Shown here: positions 22,321 through 33,369 of the stretch, piece by piece
How positions within the stretch are numbered: position 1 is the first letter of the stretch
Layout of the letters: each line of letters begins with the position of its first letter
Assembly (NCBI GenBank): GCA_023213315.1
Contig: JAKCPI010004475.1
Span: 62,001-126,000, forward strand
Source: Euborellia annulipes
Lineage: Eukaryota > Arthropoda > Insecta > Dermaptera > Anisolabididae
Length of the DNA stretch: 64,000 nucleotides
Reading direction: 5' to 3'
The notes under the pieces: generated by a model
Databases searched by the model: none
What the model saw: only the letters and a program-made list of their open reading frames with translations
What the model was told of the DNA's origin: nothing
Program-made: the position numbers and the translations under genes

Positions 22321-22589
22321 ACGGAATAGATCAAATTGTACAGATTTTTTTTTGTAGATATAGACTATTAATTTATATTAATCAAAATTTTTTATTTTAA
22401 TTAATTGTCTATTGCAAGTTAGTGAATCAATCAATTGTTCTATTCTAAAACTTATTTATTTTTTCCAGGACATATATATTTTTTTTATATTGAAATAATT
22501 TTAAAATTTATTCTGAAACAACAGGCCAAATAATTTTCACAAAGAGTATAATAAATGATTGCTTAAATTAAATTTCAAAATATGTGATA

Positions 22590-22880
22590 GTAAAAGAAAG
22601 AGAGAGATAGAGAGAGGAAAGAATCAACATTGAATATTCCAGATGTGTTCTTTTGTAAATATTTCAGCGTTATTCAAATATTTCAGGACCCATTGGCCGC
22701 CTTAAGCTCAATCTCCTCCGGCCTTTGAGAAAAACAAAAAGGACCCCTGAGGATCGGCCATCATTCTCACCATCTCCCCCAACCCAACATCCCTGCTACT
22801 GAAGGCCGCGATAAATAACTAAATATTTTACTGAGCTTGCATTTATATGCTTGGACGTTCAGAGGAGAGAGAATGTATTT
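22590..22880. promoter_or_regulatory. complex unique island beside GA tract
   Basis: A GAGAGATAGAGAGAGG tract leads into a unique block at about 22680-22870, with CCCATTGGCCGCCTTAAGCT, GAAGGCCGCGATAAATAAC and CTAAATATTTTACTGAGC. No frame is convincing. Similar in character to the other islands. Confidence 0.3.
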
Positions 22881-23204
22881 TTAATTAGAAACTTGTTAAA
22901 AAGCAAGCAAGCTACATACAAGACATAAAGAGGATTAAAATATTATTAATTCTTATTAAATAATATTCAAGAACTTGTACAAAATTTTTTTATAATCTAT
23001 TGTAGTCCTAGATGAAATTAGTAATATTTTTGGTATTTTTTAAATTTTTATTGGGAGATAAGATTAAAAAAAATTTAATTAGCCATTTGTCAGAGAGAAG
23101 CTATTGGCAATCTCGAAATAAAGCTGAACATCATGGAGATTATTGTAAGAGATTATATTTGCTTTCTTTAAAGGTGGTCCTTCACTGTCATTTTGATCAA
23201 AAGA
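22881..23204. other. AT-rich DNA with frame running into a SINE
   Basis: A frame from 23012 starts MKLVIFLVFFKFLLG, a signal-peptide-like run produced by A/T-rich codons. Its last third is translated SINE, so I do not call a gene. An AAAGGTGGTCCTTCACTGTC block at 23173 recurs loosely in inverted form at about 23905. Confidence 0.4.
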
Positions 23205-23385
23205 TTGAATCAAGCCAGAGTCATTTGGATACCAAATGGCTTAAATATGCCTGGGACCCCAAAATATATAGGAAGATATGTGTATCGTGAAGTCTTATAT
23301 GGCCTGAGTTGCAGAGAAGACTATGTGTATGTGTGTGTGAATAAGTGTGAGAAAAAAGTGTGAGTGTTTTTTTAAATAATAAAAA
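23205..23385 (+). repeat. SINE family S1, 3' part
   Basis: Has the S1 3' blocks in order: TTTGGATACCAAATGGCTTA, CCTGGGACCCC, AAGTCTTATATGGCCTGAGT, then a GTGTGTGAATAAGTGTGAG microsatellite-like tail and a T-rich end. The tRNA-like 5' part is missing. Confidence 0.7.
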
Positions 23386-23599
23386 AAGTCTATATTGGCA
23401 GAGGGGCAGCAAATTCGGGGGCGGCAGATTGGCAATTTATTCAAAAGTTAAATTAAAGTATTTCACGCTTTAATACACTAATGCGTAACAGGGTTTATAT
23501 AGACTAAATAAAAATTATAAAAAATAAGGCCCAAAAAAACAAATAGTAAATATAAAACACAAAATATAGTCTAATAGATTGATTGACGCCTAATTCAAA

Positions 23600-23730
23600 T
23601 GAAAGTATCTTTTAAAGTATCTTTTTTGGAGTCGAAAATACTCAATTTTTAAGTATCTAAATACAAAATACTTGATACAATGATTTTGTGTATCGAGCGA
23701 GATATTTGTATCTGGATACTGCACAAATCT
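23600..23730. repeat. AAGTATCT-rich repeat relic
   Basis: Repeated AAGTATC(T)-type words (AAGTATCTTTTAAAGTATCT, TTTTAAGTATCTAAATAC, TTTGTATCTGGATAC) resemble ends of known hAT-type MITEs. Borders are not visible. Confidence 0.35.
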
Positions 23731-24039
23731 ACTCTAGTCCAAATTGTACCCTCCCTTGGACCAAAGTCGTTTCCGCTTTTTGTCCAAATCGGTGTTGGAC
23801 ACCATTGTTCGAAGAGTCCTTCCAAGTCGAAAACTCTAAAGTGACAGAGTTTTGATCAAAAGATTGAAGGTTGATTGAAGCGCGCGTCAATCAATTGACG
23901 GAGATGATTGACCGTGAAGGGCCTCCTTAATACACGTGATTAAGACACATAGCTTCCTTATGAATAAAATTTAATTTTTAAGAAAATGAATTCATTAATT
24001 TTAATTGTTTTGTTATCTTTCTAAGGAGGAATTGTTCTA

Positions 24040-24190
24040 CTTGGCTTAAATAAAAATGCCTGGACCCTAATATATATAAATTCATAAATAACGGTTATCG
24101 TAAATGTCTTATATGGCCTGAGCTGCCGAAAAGACAGTGTGAATGTGTGTGTGAGTGTGAGTGTGAATGAGAAAAAAGTGAACATTGTTC
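24040..24190 (+). repeat. SINE family S1, 3' part
   Basis: GCCTGGACCCTAATATATAT, AACGGTTATCGTAAATGTCT, ATGGCCTGAGCTGCCGAAAA and the GTGTGAGTGTGAATGAG tail are present. The tRNA-like head is absent. Confidence 0.75.
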
Positions 24191-25339
24191 TACTTATATT
24201 TATAGTTGCCACTCAGTAGAATTTTTTACTTTCTCTTATTTCTAGTTCAATTAAGATATTAAGGTATTAATGGAGCAATGTATAACTCAAATATTTATTT
24301 TTTAGATGGACATCGACACTCTTTTTGATATTATTGTAGAAGAATTTTGGTTTTGTTAAATGATAGTTAAGCTGCCAATATGCCACGTTTGATTTCTTTA
24401 TCGCAGTTTCTTGACACTATACTCACATGATTATTATTGATTTTGAAATTTTGAGTTCCAAATTAAACAGAACTAGTAATATCATCCTCAGAACTAGCAA
24501 TATCTAGTAATAAGCCCTATTATCCACAAAATGGAAAAAATAATAGTATTATTTCTTCTCTTTTTATTAAATTCAAAAAGCATTGCATTTTTTTATAGCC
24601 TATATTAAGTTTATTTTCATTTTGGTTTACATCATTTCAAAACGTCTTGTGCTCACCATTAATCAGGTGACCTTTTTGACTATCTACTGGAAAGAGATAT
24701 TTTATTATCGAGAGGAGAAAATATTTGGCAATGTGCTGCTGACTTGTAGAATTTGATGAAATTTATTGATGACAATACGTTCTGTTTTGATTTGGCTGAG
24801 GTTTGTCTTCAAAATTGATGATAGTTGCATTTCGAGGTTATAGCTCTGGTTCTAAATTATTTTTTTATTTGTTAATTAAGAAAACAAATCTATTAAATAA
24901 AGCTAAAAAAACCTATCAGGTTTATTTTCTTATTGTTAGTAATCAAGCTCAAATACCGTTCGTTTCTTTCAATCACTCTAACAAAATCCTTACTATAAAA
25001 CTTCTTTTTAAATTTTTTGAAAAAGAAGGTTAAATAAACTAAGCGATATCGTAAAAATAACCCTTATTTTTATTTCACTTAATCGCTAGGAATCTTTTTT
25101 TTTATATTATCCAGAACAAATCAACTCGGGTCCTGTCTTTTATAGACATATAAAATTTTCAAATTAATTGTCTCGTCCTTTCGACGACTCTGCAAATACC
25201 ACATCTTGTAAAATAAATTATATTCAAATTTAAACTTTTTTTTTTTAACGTTCCTCAACAAATTTCCTTCCCTAATGATAGTTATAGACATGTTCTTGAA
25301 ATTGGCCACCGCTTGCCTATTTGTCAAAAGATTCCTAAT
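24191..25339. other. gene-free AT-rich DNA
   Basis: More than 1.1 kb without an identified element. A 76-codon plus frame (24803) and a 77-codon minus frame (25354) lack recognisable motifs. Confidence 0.45.
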
Positions 25340-25640
25340 TACTTGGAAACTCAACTCGGCAGACTCAGCCCCCCTTAAGGGCTCGTCTTTCAGTTGAGAT
25401 TTTGGCCGTTTTAAGTGGATGGGTGGTGGGTGTGTGTTGATGTGTTTGTGTGTGGGTGGCAGGCTGTTTGAACAAGTGCGAAATTCGAGGCCAGGCGGCG
25501 CCAGGCCCTCAGAACCCTCCGGCTTTTCTATTTGTCCGTCTGTCTCTCTATCGGCTCAAGAGCCTCCACTCTTCGTCAGCAGATCATCCTGCTAAACGCA
25601 ATTAAATCGATTATTGCATGTACTGAATCATTAAACAAAA
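25340..25640. promoter_or_regulatory. complex unique island with homeodomain-type sites
   Basis: Contains AACTCAACTCGGCAGACTCA, GT-rich runs, GAGGCCAGGCGGCGCCAGGC at 25489 and a compact homeodomain-like block CAATTAAATCGATTATTGCA at 25599-25618, followed by TGAATCATTAAAC. No frame covers it. The density of such sites is the main reason for suggesting an enhancer. Confidence 0.4.
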
Positions 25641-25711
25641 ACAAGCATAATCAAATAAAATTAAATTAGAGCAAACTAACCTTATTTTCAAGATTTCCTT
25701 TAAATTGATTA

Positions 25712-26578
25712 GGGGGAAGTGTGCCTATATTGTACCTCTTAAGCAAATGTCCAATTATCTTTGAACCAATATGTGATAAAAATGACTTCGAAATGGTTCA
25801 TATTAATACTGTGTCACCTATAAGCCCTTCAAACCTGTATCAGTTAAAATAGATTGTTAAATTAGTTTTTTTTTTAATTTTATTTTTTTTTTTGCCTTAT
25901 ATTGTACCTCAGACCCCTAAATTGTACTACCTATGATATAGATTCTACCAATTCTTTTTCAACTTCTGGAGATAATTCCTGACATCGTCCAAGTTTTTTT
26001 TGCATCATCGTTAGCGTAAATATTCTTCCCTAGCATATGCCTCTTCAGTTGGCTTTGGGACTCCATAAGTCCTACATACTTCGTTTATCCCCATGTATCT
26101 ATTTTGCAGCTCGGAAATGGCTCTTGACATATCAACCGTACTCCATTTACCATATTTTTTTCATCATGTGCCATTAATGTTGTACATTCATGGAGAACAC
26201 AGAATAGTACAATTTAGGTCATTTTGTACAAACAAGATTATAACTAGATTAGTTTTACCTTTAGGTTGCAGCATGATTTCACAGCTAATAGTACATAGTA
26301 CAAAACTACAATAAAATAATGAAGAATCACTTACTTTGTTGGAATCCTTGTATTGCTGTGTAGATGAAAAACGATTGCTTACAAGAAACACTTAAATTAC
26401 ACAAATAAAATTTTTATTATAAATGTAAGAGTCCAATCCGGCCATTTACTACACCATCGACTGAGGAGCTTGCCGTAGGGCAAGAAATAACCTCTCAGTG
26501 TCACTGGTCGCTTAGTATAGCAGGAATGTTGGCGGTACAATTATGGAGCAGGTACAGTACAATTAAGCGCACTTCCCC
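25712..26578. mobile_element. pogo-like DNA transposon, degenerate
   Basis: Inverted ends GGGGGAAGTGTGCCTATATT and GCGCACTTCCCC are flanked by TA on both sides (25710-25711 and 26579-26580). TTGTACCTC and AATTGTACT-like words are repeated inside both ends and look like sub-terminal protein-binding repeats. The minus strand contains transposase fragments with a psq-type helix-turn-helix (separate entry). At 867 bp it lacks the catalytic domain, so it could move only with help from a full-length relative. Confidence 0.7.
25931..26162 (-). pseudogene. pogo/CENP-B-type transposase N-terminal remnant, frameshifted
   Basis: Reading leftwards from 26162, one frame gives KYGKWSTVDMSRAISEL and then NEVCRTYGVPKPT. 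This is the pattern of a psq/CENP-B-type DNA-binding helix-turn-helix (K..Y....L..AI......G...V...YGVP). It stops at 26011. A second frame (about 26024 to 25931) continues with KKLGRCQELSPEVEKELVES, the conserved linker of such transposases (G+LSPE.E.ELV). At least one frameshift and the loss of the whole DDE catalytic region make it dead. Function in the intact family: binding transposon ends during cut-and-paste movement. Confidence 0.7.
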
Positions 26579-26579
26579 T

Positions 26580-26886
26580 AAATAAATACTAATTGTAAAA
26601 AGAATATTGAAGAAAATAAATAAGTATACGGATTTGCAATCTGACTTTTGGTTTCAAAGAATATTGATTGTAAGTTTCTAAAATTTTTATACGAGGTGTG
26701 CCTGTTAATAATCACTTTTTTTGAGAGCAGTTTTTTGGTAGCAGTGGCTTGTTATTCTCTACTTTTTTCATGTCATTTTTTTATTGTAATAGTATCTTTC
26801 AAAACGCCATTGACGTAACGACTTTTCTCATTTTTTTTTTTTAAGAATGTTTGTTTGCAAAGTAGAATAAAATGTTGAAAAACAAT
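26580..26886. other. gene-free AT-rich DNA
   Basis: No gene is seen. TACGAGGTGTGCCTGTTAAT at 26691 resembles a mariner-type end, but no partner was found. Confidence 0.35.
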
Positions 26887-26930
26887 ACTTTCTCTTTATA
26901 TTTATTTATATAGGGTAAGAGAAAGTAAAA
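26887..26930 (+). repeat. R1 tail fragment
   Basis: AATACTTTCTCTTTATATTT followed by TATAGGGTAAGAGAAAGTAA. Only the terminal hairpin of R1 is present. Confidence 0.65.
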
Positions 26931-27271
26931 ACAACTTTGCAAAACAAAGACGATTTCGAAAATAAGTCAGTTTCAAATCTAAGAGATATTTTCATTCATA
27001 ATCAGTCAAAATGAAAAGAAAATGTTATTTCAAACAACCTCTTTTTGTTATTTATATTAGAAATAGTTAAAACTAAAAGTTTTAAATTAAATTGAACATT
27101 CGATGACTTGTTAAGAAATTTTTTGAAGTGCTAGAGGGCTTACTTTCTGAATATTAAATTTTATTTCTATTGAGTTCCAATTAATTTAAATAATTATGAG
27201 TGAAGTCAAATGATAGCAGAAACAAAAAAATAAAATTTTAAATTTTTCGGTAAATGATTTATAGCATATGA

Positions 27272-27353
27272 AAAAATCTGGTGTGACAAGCTTACAACAC
27301 AACTTTCGAAGGTAAGAGAAAGTTGTGTGCAATGCGGCAGTCACATCAGATTT
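27272..27353. repeat. solo R1 head hairpin
   Basis: AAAAATCTGGTGTGACAAGC pairs with GCAGTCACATCAGATTTTTT. The loop side contains GGTAAGAGAAAGTTGTGTG. No R1 body follows, so this hairpin exists on its own. Confidence 0.75.
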
Positions 27354-27782
27354 TTTTTTAAATTATTTTGTTATTTTGTTATCAATCCGAAGAGACCACC
27401 TGTCTCTCGTTGGTAACGGAAATATTAAATTATATTAACCCCGTTTATCTTTTTTTTTTTTTTTAATCCCTTTTTAACATCGAATCAAGATTTATATTGA
27501 AAATTCCTTGATATATTCTAATATTAATAAAAAATAATAAAAGAAGTAATAAAGTGAAAATGCATTCATCTCACCCGAAACGTTTAAGAGAGATCGGAAC
27601 AAAAAAAAAAAAAAAAAAACGAAAGAATGGAGAGGGAGGAAAAGAGAAAAAAAAATGAATCGAACCGTGAATTATTACTCTGGTAAATTTGAACATTTTC
27701 CAAAAAGCAAAACTAAATTCTTAATTCAATCCAAAAATAAATTATATATCCTCTTTTCCTATAATCTATATTTATTAAATAG

Positions 27783-28033
27783 GTAAAATTGATTAAAATG
27801 ATCGAGGAATCCACACCCCTGCAGCAAATCTGCATAGTGAACCTTTAGGGACACCTAGGGATACACACGCCCGCACCAGGGGCACACATTTTTCTTCTTC
27901 TCACTTTCGATCTACCGTGTGTGGGACACAGGGACTGCTGCGGGCGTGTGGATCCCTGTGTGTCCCTAAGGGTTCACTATGCAGACCTGCTGCGGGCGTG
28001 TGGATCCCTTGATCATTTTAATCATTTTTACTC
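27783..28033. mobile_element. palindromic MITE, family FB, copy A
   Basis: The left arm starts TGATTAAAATGATCGAGGAA and the right arm mirrors it, ending ATCATTTTAATCATTTTTAC. Internal words GCATAGTGAACC, GGGATACACACGCCCGCACC and TGCTGCGGGCGTGTGGATCC recur in both orientations, so nearly the whole unit is palindromic. It has no coding sequence. A sister copy lies 350 bp to the right. Confidence 0.75.
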
Positions 28034-28382
28034 GCTCTAGTATAAAGATATGTGAGAGCTTTGTGCTTAAGTTTCTTATATGATGCTTATTAAATAACTT
28101 TTTATTCAAGATTATTATGCTTTTTTAAGCATTTTTTTTTCATATTTTTGTGCTTTTTTTGTTCGGTCATTAGTAATATTTTATTTTATTTTAAACTACT
28201 GGTTTCAGTCATCTTTTTACTATTTTAGGTTTTCATACACAAATCAGAGAAGAATTTTTAAGAAAGGAAAATAAAACTTTATTTTTTACTAAGATGCAAG
28301 AAATTTATGTATGTCAACTCTTCAAGATCAAAAAATGGTGACCGAAAAGTTGAAAATAAAATAGGTTATTAAAAAGAAACCC
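28034..28382. other. AT-rich spacer between FB copies
   Basis: T-rich sequence with nothing recognisable. Confidence 0.5.
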
Positions 28383-28655
28383 GAGTAAAAATGATTAAAA
28401 ATCATCGAGGGATCCTCTCGCCCGCAGCTAGTCTGCATAGTGAACCCTTAAGGACACACAGGGATACACGCGCCCGCACCAGGGACACACACTAGTCGAA
28501 AGTGATCAGAAGAAAAATGTGTTTCCCTGGTGCGGGTGGGTGTATCCCTGTGTGTCCCTGGTGTGTGTGTATATCTCTGGGTGTCCCTAAGGGTTCACTA
28601 TGCAGACCTGCTGCGGGCGTGTGGATCCCTCGATCATTTTTAATCATTTTTACTC
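28383..28655. mobile_element. palindromic MITE, family FB, copy B
   Basis: Arms of about 125 bp: GAGTAAAAATGATTAAAAAT then CGAGGGATCC at the left and their reverse at the right. The same GTGAACCCTTA and GGGATACAC words as copy A are present. The overlapping plus and minus frames here are translations of the palindrome and not genes. Confidence 0.8.
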
Positions 28656-29205
28656 TGGAAAAGAGGAATATCCTAATTTTTTTAATCAAGAAATTTAAAT
28701 AATATTCATACACCAAATAATAATAAAAATTCATACAAATTCTTTCCCCTTCTGAGAGAATAATAAGAAAGAGAAGAAATAATTAATAGCCAAAAAAACA
28801 ATCAAGCCTCAACAAAGAAAAGTAGACTATTCTATGATGTTGATATTTGCTTACTTTTATTATTATTGAGAATAGAGCCCTTTTTGTTAATACTTAAAAC
28901 AAGAAACTCTACCATTAACCTCGATCGTTAAAAGAACTAACTACTATCCATTTTACGTAAAAGATTCTTAAAATAATAATTATTAAATGGAGCAATTACG
29001 ATATCACTCCCTTAGGATTAATCTATTAATAGTTTTAGAGGAAGAAAATGAAAAAAAAAGAAGACAAAAAAGAAGAAAGAGGAAAGGAGTTGGAAAAATC
29101 TCGACTGGGGATTTCGCGATGAAGTAATATTAAAATATTCAAAAAGGTATTAAAATTATCAATTCATAAGTTTTGAGACATAGACACAGAAGTGTAGAAC
29201 ATCTA
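28656..29205. other. gene-free AT-rich DNA
   Basis: Purine-rich and A/T-rich. No element is recognised. Confidence 0.5.
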
Positions 29206-29209
29206 AGGA

Positions 29210-29420
29210 TAAATAATTCATAGGTTTTTTGGCAGGCACGCACGTATTACTCCTACTACCAACTCTTTCCCCCCTCCCTCCACCCCCTACCCCCCATCAT
29301 CCGATCAACCCCGAGGCGAATTCAATATCCAGCAACCCGCAATTCTGACCGGATCTAAGAGACGAGGTTAAGAATCACCCCACAACCACCACCCACTAAG
29401 AAGAAAAATTTCCAAAGAGA
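29210..29420. promoter_or_regulatory. C-rich complex island
   Basis: Contains GGCAGGCACGCACGTATTAC at 29231, C-rich runs (29270-29300), CCGAGGCGAATTCAATATCC and ACCGGATCTAAGAGACGAGG. It is unique within the window, with no coding frame. Its role is inferred only by analogy with the other islands. Confidence 0.25.
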
Positions 29421-29689
29421 TATATTTATAACCCAAATGTTGAAATTGGTTGTTAGTGGAATGGCGGTAGTAAATAACATCCAGCCTCTTCCAATCGGTA
29501 GGGTGTTTTTATATGTATAAATATATTTCATGTAACTTATACAAATAATTTAAATTTGAAAGTGTTAAAAAATAAAAGAAGAATAACAGAGGAGATTATC
29601 AGCCCCCATCTCGTGGTCGAGAGGGTAGAGATAGTAGCTATAATGTCAATATTGATAATCTTTAAAGCTAGGGTGTGTTCGGTTCCCAG

Positions 29690-29905
29690 GTAATAAAAAT
29701 TGATTTTAATTGGATACCTTTTGATATAAATAAATTGTATCCCCTCTGGACCTTATCACTCAGGGGTAGAATTTTTCTTATGCTAGGTGTCAGGGATTCG
29801 TATTCTGTCGAAAATTTATTTTGATTGAATTGGCTACCGATTCAAATGAAATAAATTGGGACGGGGTCAAAATGGCCTCCGATGCCGAAAAATGCCTTAA
29901 ATAAA
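29690..29905 (+). repeat. SINE family S2, forward copy, degraded 5' end
   Basis: AGGGATTCGTATTCTG occupies the B-box position. TTGAATTGGCTACCGATTCA and GGGACGGGGTCAAAATGGCC precede the tail CCGATGCCGAAAAATGCCTT. The 5' tRNA-like part is poorly preserved. Confidence 0.6.
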
Positions 29906-30204
29906 AAAAATCATATCGTAATATACATACATATACATAATATACAATGGGCTATATTCTTTCAAAGTTCTAAAAAAATTAGAAAAAAAAAACTTTATAA
30001 TACCAGAAAAGAAATACAATTGGACGATGTTATGCGTAAATGAACGAAGCGCCATTATGATCGAAATTGAGATAAGACCGCCATCTTGTAGAGAAAAAGA
30101 TCTGTTTCTTTTTAAATCGCAACTCGATTTCTACACTTTTTATTAGAGAAATGCACGGTCTTGTACAAACAACTTGTATAAAGAAGGAATATATTTATTG
30201 ATGT

Positions 30205-30295
30205 TGGTCGAGGCTCCGGTGTCCTGCAGCAAAGAGTAGTACACCGATGTGCCTGGAGATCCTGGGTTCGATTCCAGGGGGACCAGGGGCGTTTG
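30205..30295 (+). repeat. tRNA-like sequence, SINE head or tRNA pseudogene
   Basis: The T-arm is nearly perfect: CTGGGTTCGATTCCAG, with the B-box GGTTCGATTCC, followed by GGGGACCA. Upstream GTAGTACACCGATGTGCC could be the anticodon-side sequence, but acceptor and D-arm pairing are poor. It is therefore a SINE head or decayed tRNA, not a working gene. Confidence 0.5.
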
Positions 30296-31084
30296 GTCCA
30301 CTAACAAATAAATATACTCACAAATTTGTTAAATGATGATATTTAATCTTACATGTTCCTATTATCCGGAATAATAATAAAGATAGTTCGCTTCACCTCT
30401 GGAGTATTAACATTTATTATTTTTATTTTCGTCTGTGGCAAGAACCAGGTCAGCTTCCAATATCCTAATATTAAAATATTAATACATAGACTCTATAAAG
30501 CTTTCAGGCATCACACAAAAATAAAAATAATCATATAAACTCTGTTAACATTAACATTAAGAGATTAAGAAAAATTAAATAGTACAATAATAATAAATGT
30601 TTTTATTTCGGGTTTTTTTTTTTTTTAATCATATAAATAATCCGGAATTAGTCTAATTTTCGAAATTAAAAAGCTATCGTTGCCCAAAATGGCCGGAAAG
30701 ATGAGAGCGCAGCTCTTCTCCCTGGGGCTCTAAGTTATATCAAATTATCTCACTTAAAATCTACTTTATATTCATATTTGGCGTATATTTACATGTATTT
30801 TAAATGATGTTTAAGTAATATTAAATGAGGAATAATCTGGACTTAATTTATTATAAGCTATTTTGGACAACACCAAATCTCTGCAGGATTTATAATTACG
30901 TTAATTGTTCGAGGTAGAGATGGTAAAAAAAAATTAATTAAAATGTAAAATCCCAGATTCATGTATCTAAATTTCTGTATTTAGGGAATTATTATCGTCT
31001 GGAATTTCTGACGCCTAAATCTCAGGGGTATATTTAAACTCTATGTTGCTATCATTCTCGTTTTGGTTAAAATACGTAAATATA

Positions 31085-31140
31085 TATATAACCAAAACGG
31101 CTTCTGTTGCTGAGGGACAATAAAATAAATAAAATTAAAT
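31085..31140 (+). repeat. fragment with the shared SINE 3' tail
   Basis: ACCAAAACGGCTTCTGTTGC then TGAGGGACAATAAAATAAAT. It matches the general tail pattern GGCYTNAGNTGCCGANRRGA seen in S1, S2 and S3. No tRNA-like part is visible upstream. Confidence 0.4.
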
Positions 31141-31319
31141 ACTAGTAACAAATTATCAAATTTTAATTTTACTTTTAACCCCTAAAGAGATTAAATTAGT
31201 AATATTTTTTATTATAGAACTTAAATTTTTTAGTAAATATTAATAAAACAACATATAATGGAATTAAATATTATCCTATAAAAATAAACAATATTTAAAT
31301 CGAAAATATCTAGTAAATT

Positions 31320-31600
31320 CCAGGATATTCACACTAATGGTACTGTTGGTGAGGGAATGGAATATAGTAGTAGTAGAGGCGGTGATAACATTTTATTGGG
31401 TTATATGTTGAATTAAACGATTCCCGTGGCGAACGAGGCACAAGATAAGTCCGAAGATTTTGACTTAAGATAACACACAGACTGAAATATTGAAATTACA
31501 AACTGGCCAACGAACAACATTGCGGGATTATTTTGGGGAGACGTTGATAATGTTTTTATTTGGAGGTTTGTGAAGGAGGAAGTGGGGTTGGCTAGTGTAT
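31320..31600. promoter_or_regulatory. complex unique island
   Basis: Contains GTAGTAGTAGAGGCGG at 31366, GATTCCCGTGGCGAACGAGG at 31420 and GAGACGTTGATAATG near 31537, and is followed by a GAGAGAGAGAG tract at about 31620. No coding frame covers it. Confidence 0.3.
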
Positions 31601-31679
31601 AATCGAGAAAATGGGAAAGAGAGAGAGAGAGGGGGAGACTAAAAAAAAGAATAGATGAAATAAAAAAAAAAAAGTGTGG

Positions 31680-32181
31680 ACGAAGAATGGATATATATTA
31701 TATATATATATATAGTAAGAATTGTTTGTTTTTCGCCTTGTTTCGTTTGAAGATGGTATCTTCTGGCCTCATCTTGTCAACTGACCAGAAAATCTTGGCT
31801 CTGTGTTTGTATGTCTGTGTGTGCTTTCCACCTCAAAACACTGGATGTCTTTCGTTTTTTTTTTTTATTTATTTTATTTATTTATTTTTTTTTTATTAAA
31901 TCACTACTGCCATTGGCCATCGCGTCTTAAAGCACAAAACCTCCGACTTTTGTTTTCTCACTATTTAAGCCCCTCATCCCGTCTCAAGGGAAACTCGTTT
32001 ATTTTCAATTTAGGAAAAAAAGCAAAAAAAAAAACATCATAAAAAACAAGAAAAGTATCTTAAAAAAATTCTTTTATTTAAATTTAGGAACTAAAGAGGG
32101 TTAACTTAGTGGAATTTATTAATATTTGAATTAATATTATCAATTACTCTTTATTAACAATTTTATATCTTTTAGTTAGAC
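31680..32181. other. unassigned DNA with (TA)n and unique segment
   Basis: (TA)n at 31691-31713 is followed by a more complex part at 31720-31850 (GAAGATGGTATCTTCTGGCC), then T-rich low-complexity DNA. A plus frame across it is compositional. No gene is called. Confidence 0.4.
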
Positions 32182-32434
32182 CAGGGGTCTCCAAACTACG
32201 GCCCGAGGGCCACATCCGGCCCGCGGACAGATTTTGTCCGGCCCGCGGAGAGCTAGCAAACTTGAAAACTTCTTTTAGAGAACATTTTTTATAGCAAATT
32301 AAATTTAGTTTACTGAAGTATTCTAATTTTATGTTGAATAATTATTAATATGACAATGATAATATGGTTTTGGCCCTCGGAACTTACTGGAGTAATCAGT
32401 ATGGCCCTAAGGCTGGAAAGTTTGGAGACCCCTG
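32182..32434. mobile_element. hAT-type MITE
   Basis: Inverted ends CAGGGGTCTCCAAACT and AGTTTGGAGACCCCTG. An 8-bp duplication AGTTAGAC is perfect at 32174-32181 and 32435-32442. Both the CAGGGGT end and the 8-bp duplication are typical of hAT elements. The interior repeats GGCCCGCGGA-like words and has no transposase. 253 bp. Confidence 0.9.
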
Positions 32435-32488
32435 AGTTAGACCATAGTTGTTCATCGTTGAGAATATTTTTTTCTAGAGCCTCACGGC

Positions 32489-32902
32489 AAAATGAGAATA
32501 TACATTTTAAAGAGCATCTAAAAAATAGTTGATTTATGATTTTAAAAAAAATCGTTGGAGCGAAAATTGAGAAAATCGCAAAAAAACTAAAAAAGTACAT
32601 CAGTAAAGTACTAGTACTTTTTGGCCGATTTTGTTTAAGAGCTTATTTAACACGAGTTCGGGGGGGGGGGGTGCCTAACTTAAATATAAAATTTCAACCT
32701 CCTAGGTCATTTCCTTCATGGTCAAAAATGTCCACACAGACAACAGACACACAGATCAATTTGCGGGACCCACTTTTTTGGACTCAGGGGACCTCAAAAT
32801 ATCTCAACATCGAATTTTTGACATGAAACCAATACTTTCTCTCTATATGATCATTAATATGTATCTATATATATTTATATATAGAGGTAAGAGAAAGTAA
32901 TT
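32489..32902 (+). repeat. R1 repeat, 5'-truncated
   Basis: Starts inside the body at GGCAAAATGAGAATATACAT and runs to a complete tail, TATATAGAGGTAAGAGAAAG. A poly-G run of about ten lies at 32660. The head hairpin is missing. Confidence 0.8.
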
Positions 32903-32959
32903 ATTTAAAGTAACTATGAATGAATGAAAGTAACTATTTAACTAGCTAGGGAGCTAGTT

Positions 32960-33205
32960 TGAGGAGGGACTTCCTCAGCATCGGCCTACTTCTTTCGAAG
33001 AGTGCATCACTGAGAGGGAACCTTCTCTACATCCCTTCCACAGGACGGGATATCACAGCAACTCCCTCTCCCCCTCCCTGGGGGCCATTGTGGTGAGAAA
33101 TATTTTTATTTAGTGGAAAAATCCCGCACGCCAAGGATTTGAACAGGAATCTTCTTCGTAGAAGCCGACACCCTATCCCTCTTATACAAAATGTATAGAA
33201 CAATG
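32960..33205 (-). repeat. tRNA-derived SINE, family S4, reverse orientation
   Basis: On the minus strand GGGATAGGGTGTCGGCTTCT (A-box region) and CCTGTTCAAATCCTTGG (B box) lie about 40 bp apart, as in a tRNA. The rest (to 32960) is non-tRNA body without matches elsewhere in the window. Confidence 0.55.
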
Positions 33206-33369
33206 AAGACTTTATTGGATTTTTCAAACATTAAATATAATAAATAATTAAATTAAATACTGTAATTGGGTTGAATGGCTTCGGGTCACAGCCGGAAAAT
33301 AAAGAATTAAAAAAAAAAAAAAAAAAATACTGTAATTAATTTTTTCAAATTATTGAATTTCAAAACGCA

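Noticed and set aside
23012..23290. 92-codon frame with signal-peptide-like start
   Set aside because: Its C-terminal part is translated SINE S1 sequence; the hydrophobic start is a product of A/T-rich codons.
28492..28734. Overlapping plus and minus frames
   Set aside because: Lie within the palindromic FB MITE copy B.
30205..30295. Functional tRNA gene
   Set aside because: The T-arm is convincing, but acceptor and D-arm pairing fail; a SINE head or pseudogene fits better.
32310..32600. 96-codon minus frame
   Set aside because: Spans the junction of a hAT MITE and R1, both repeats.
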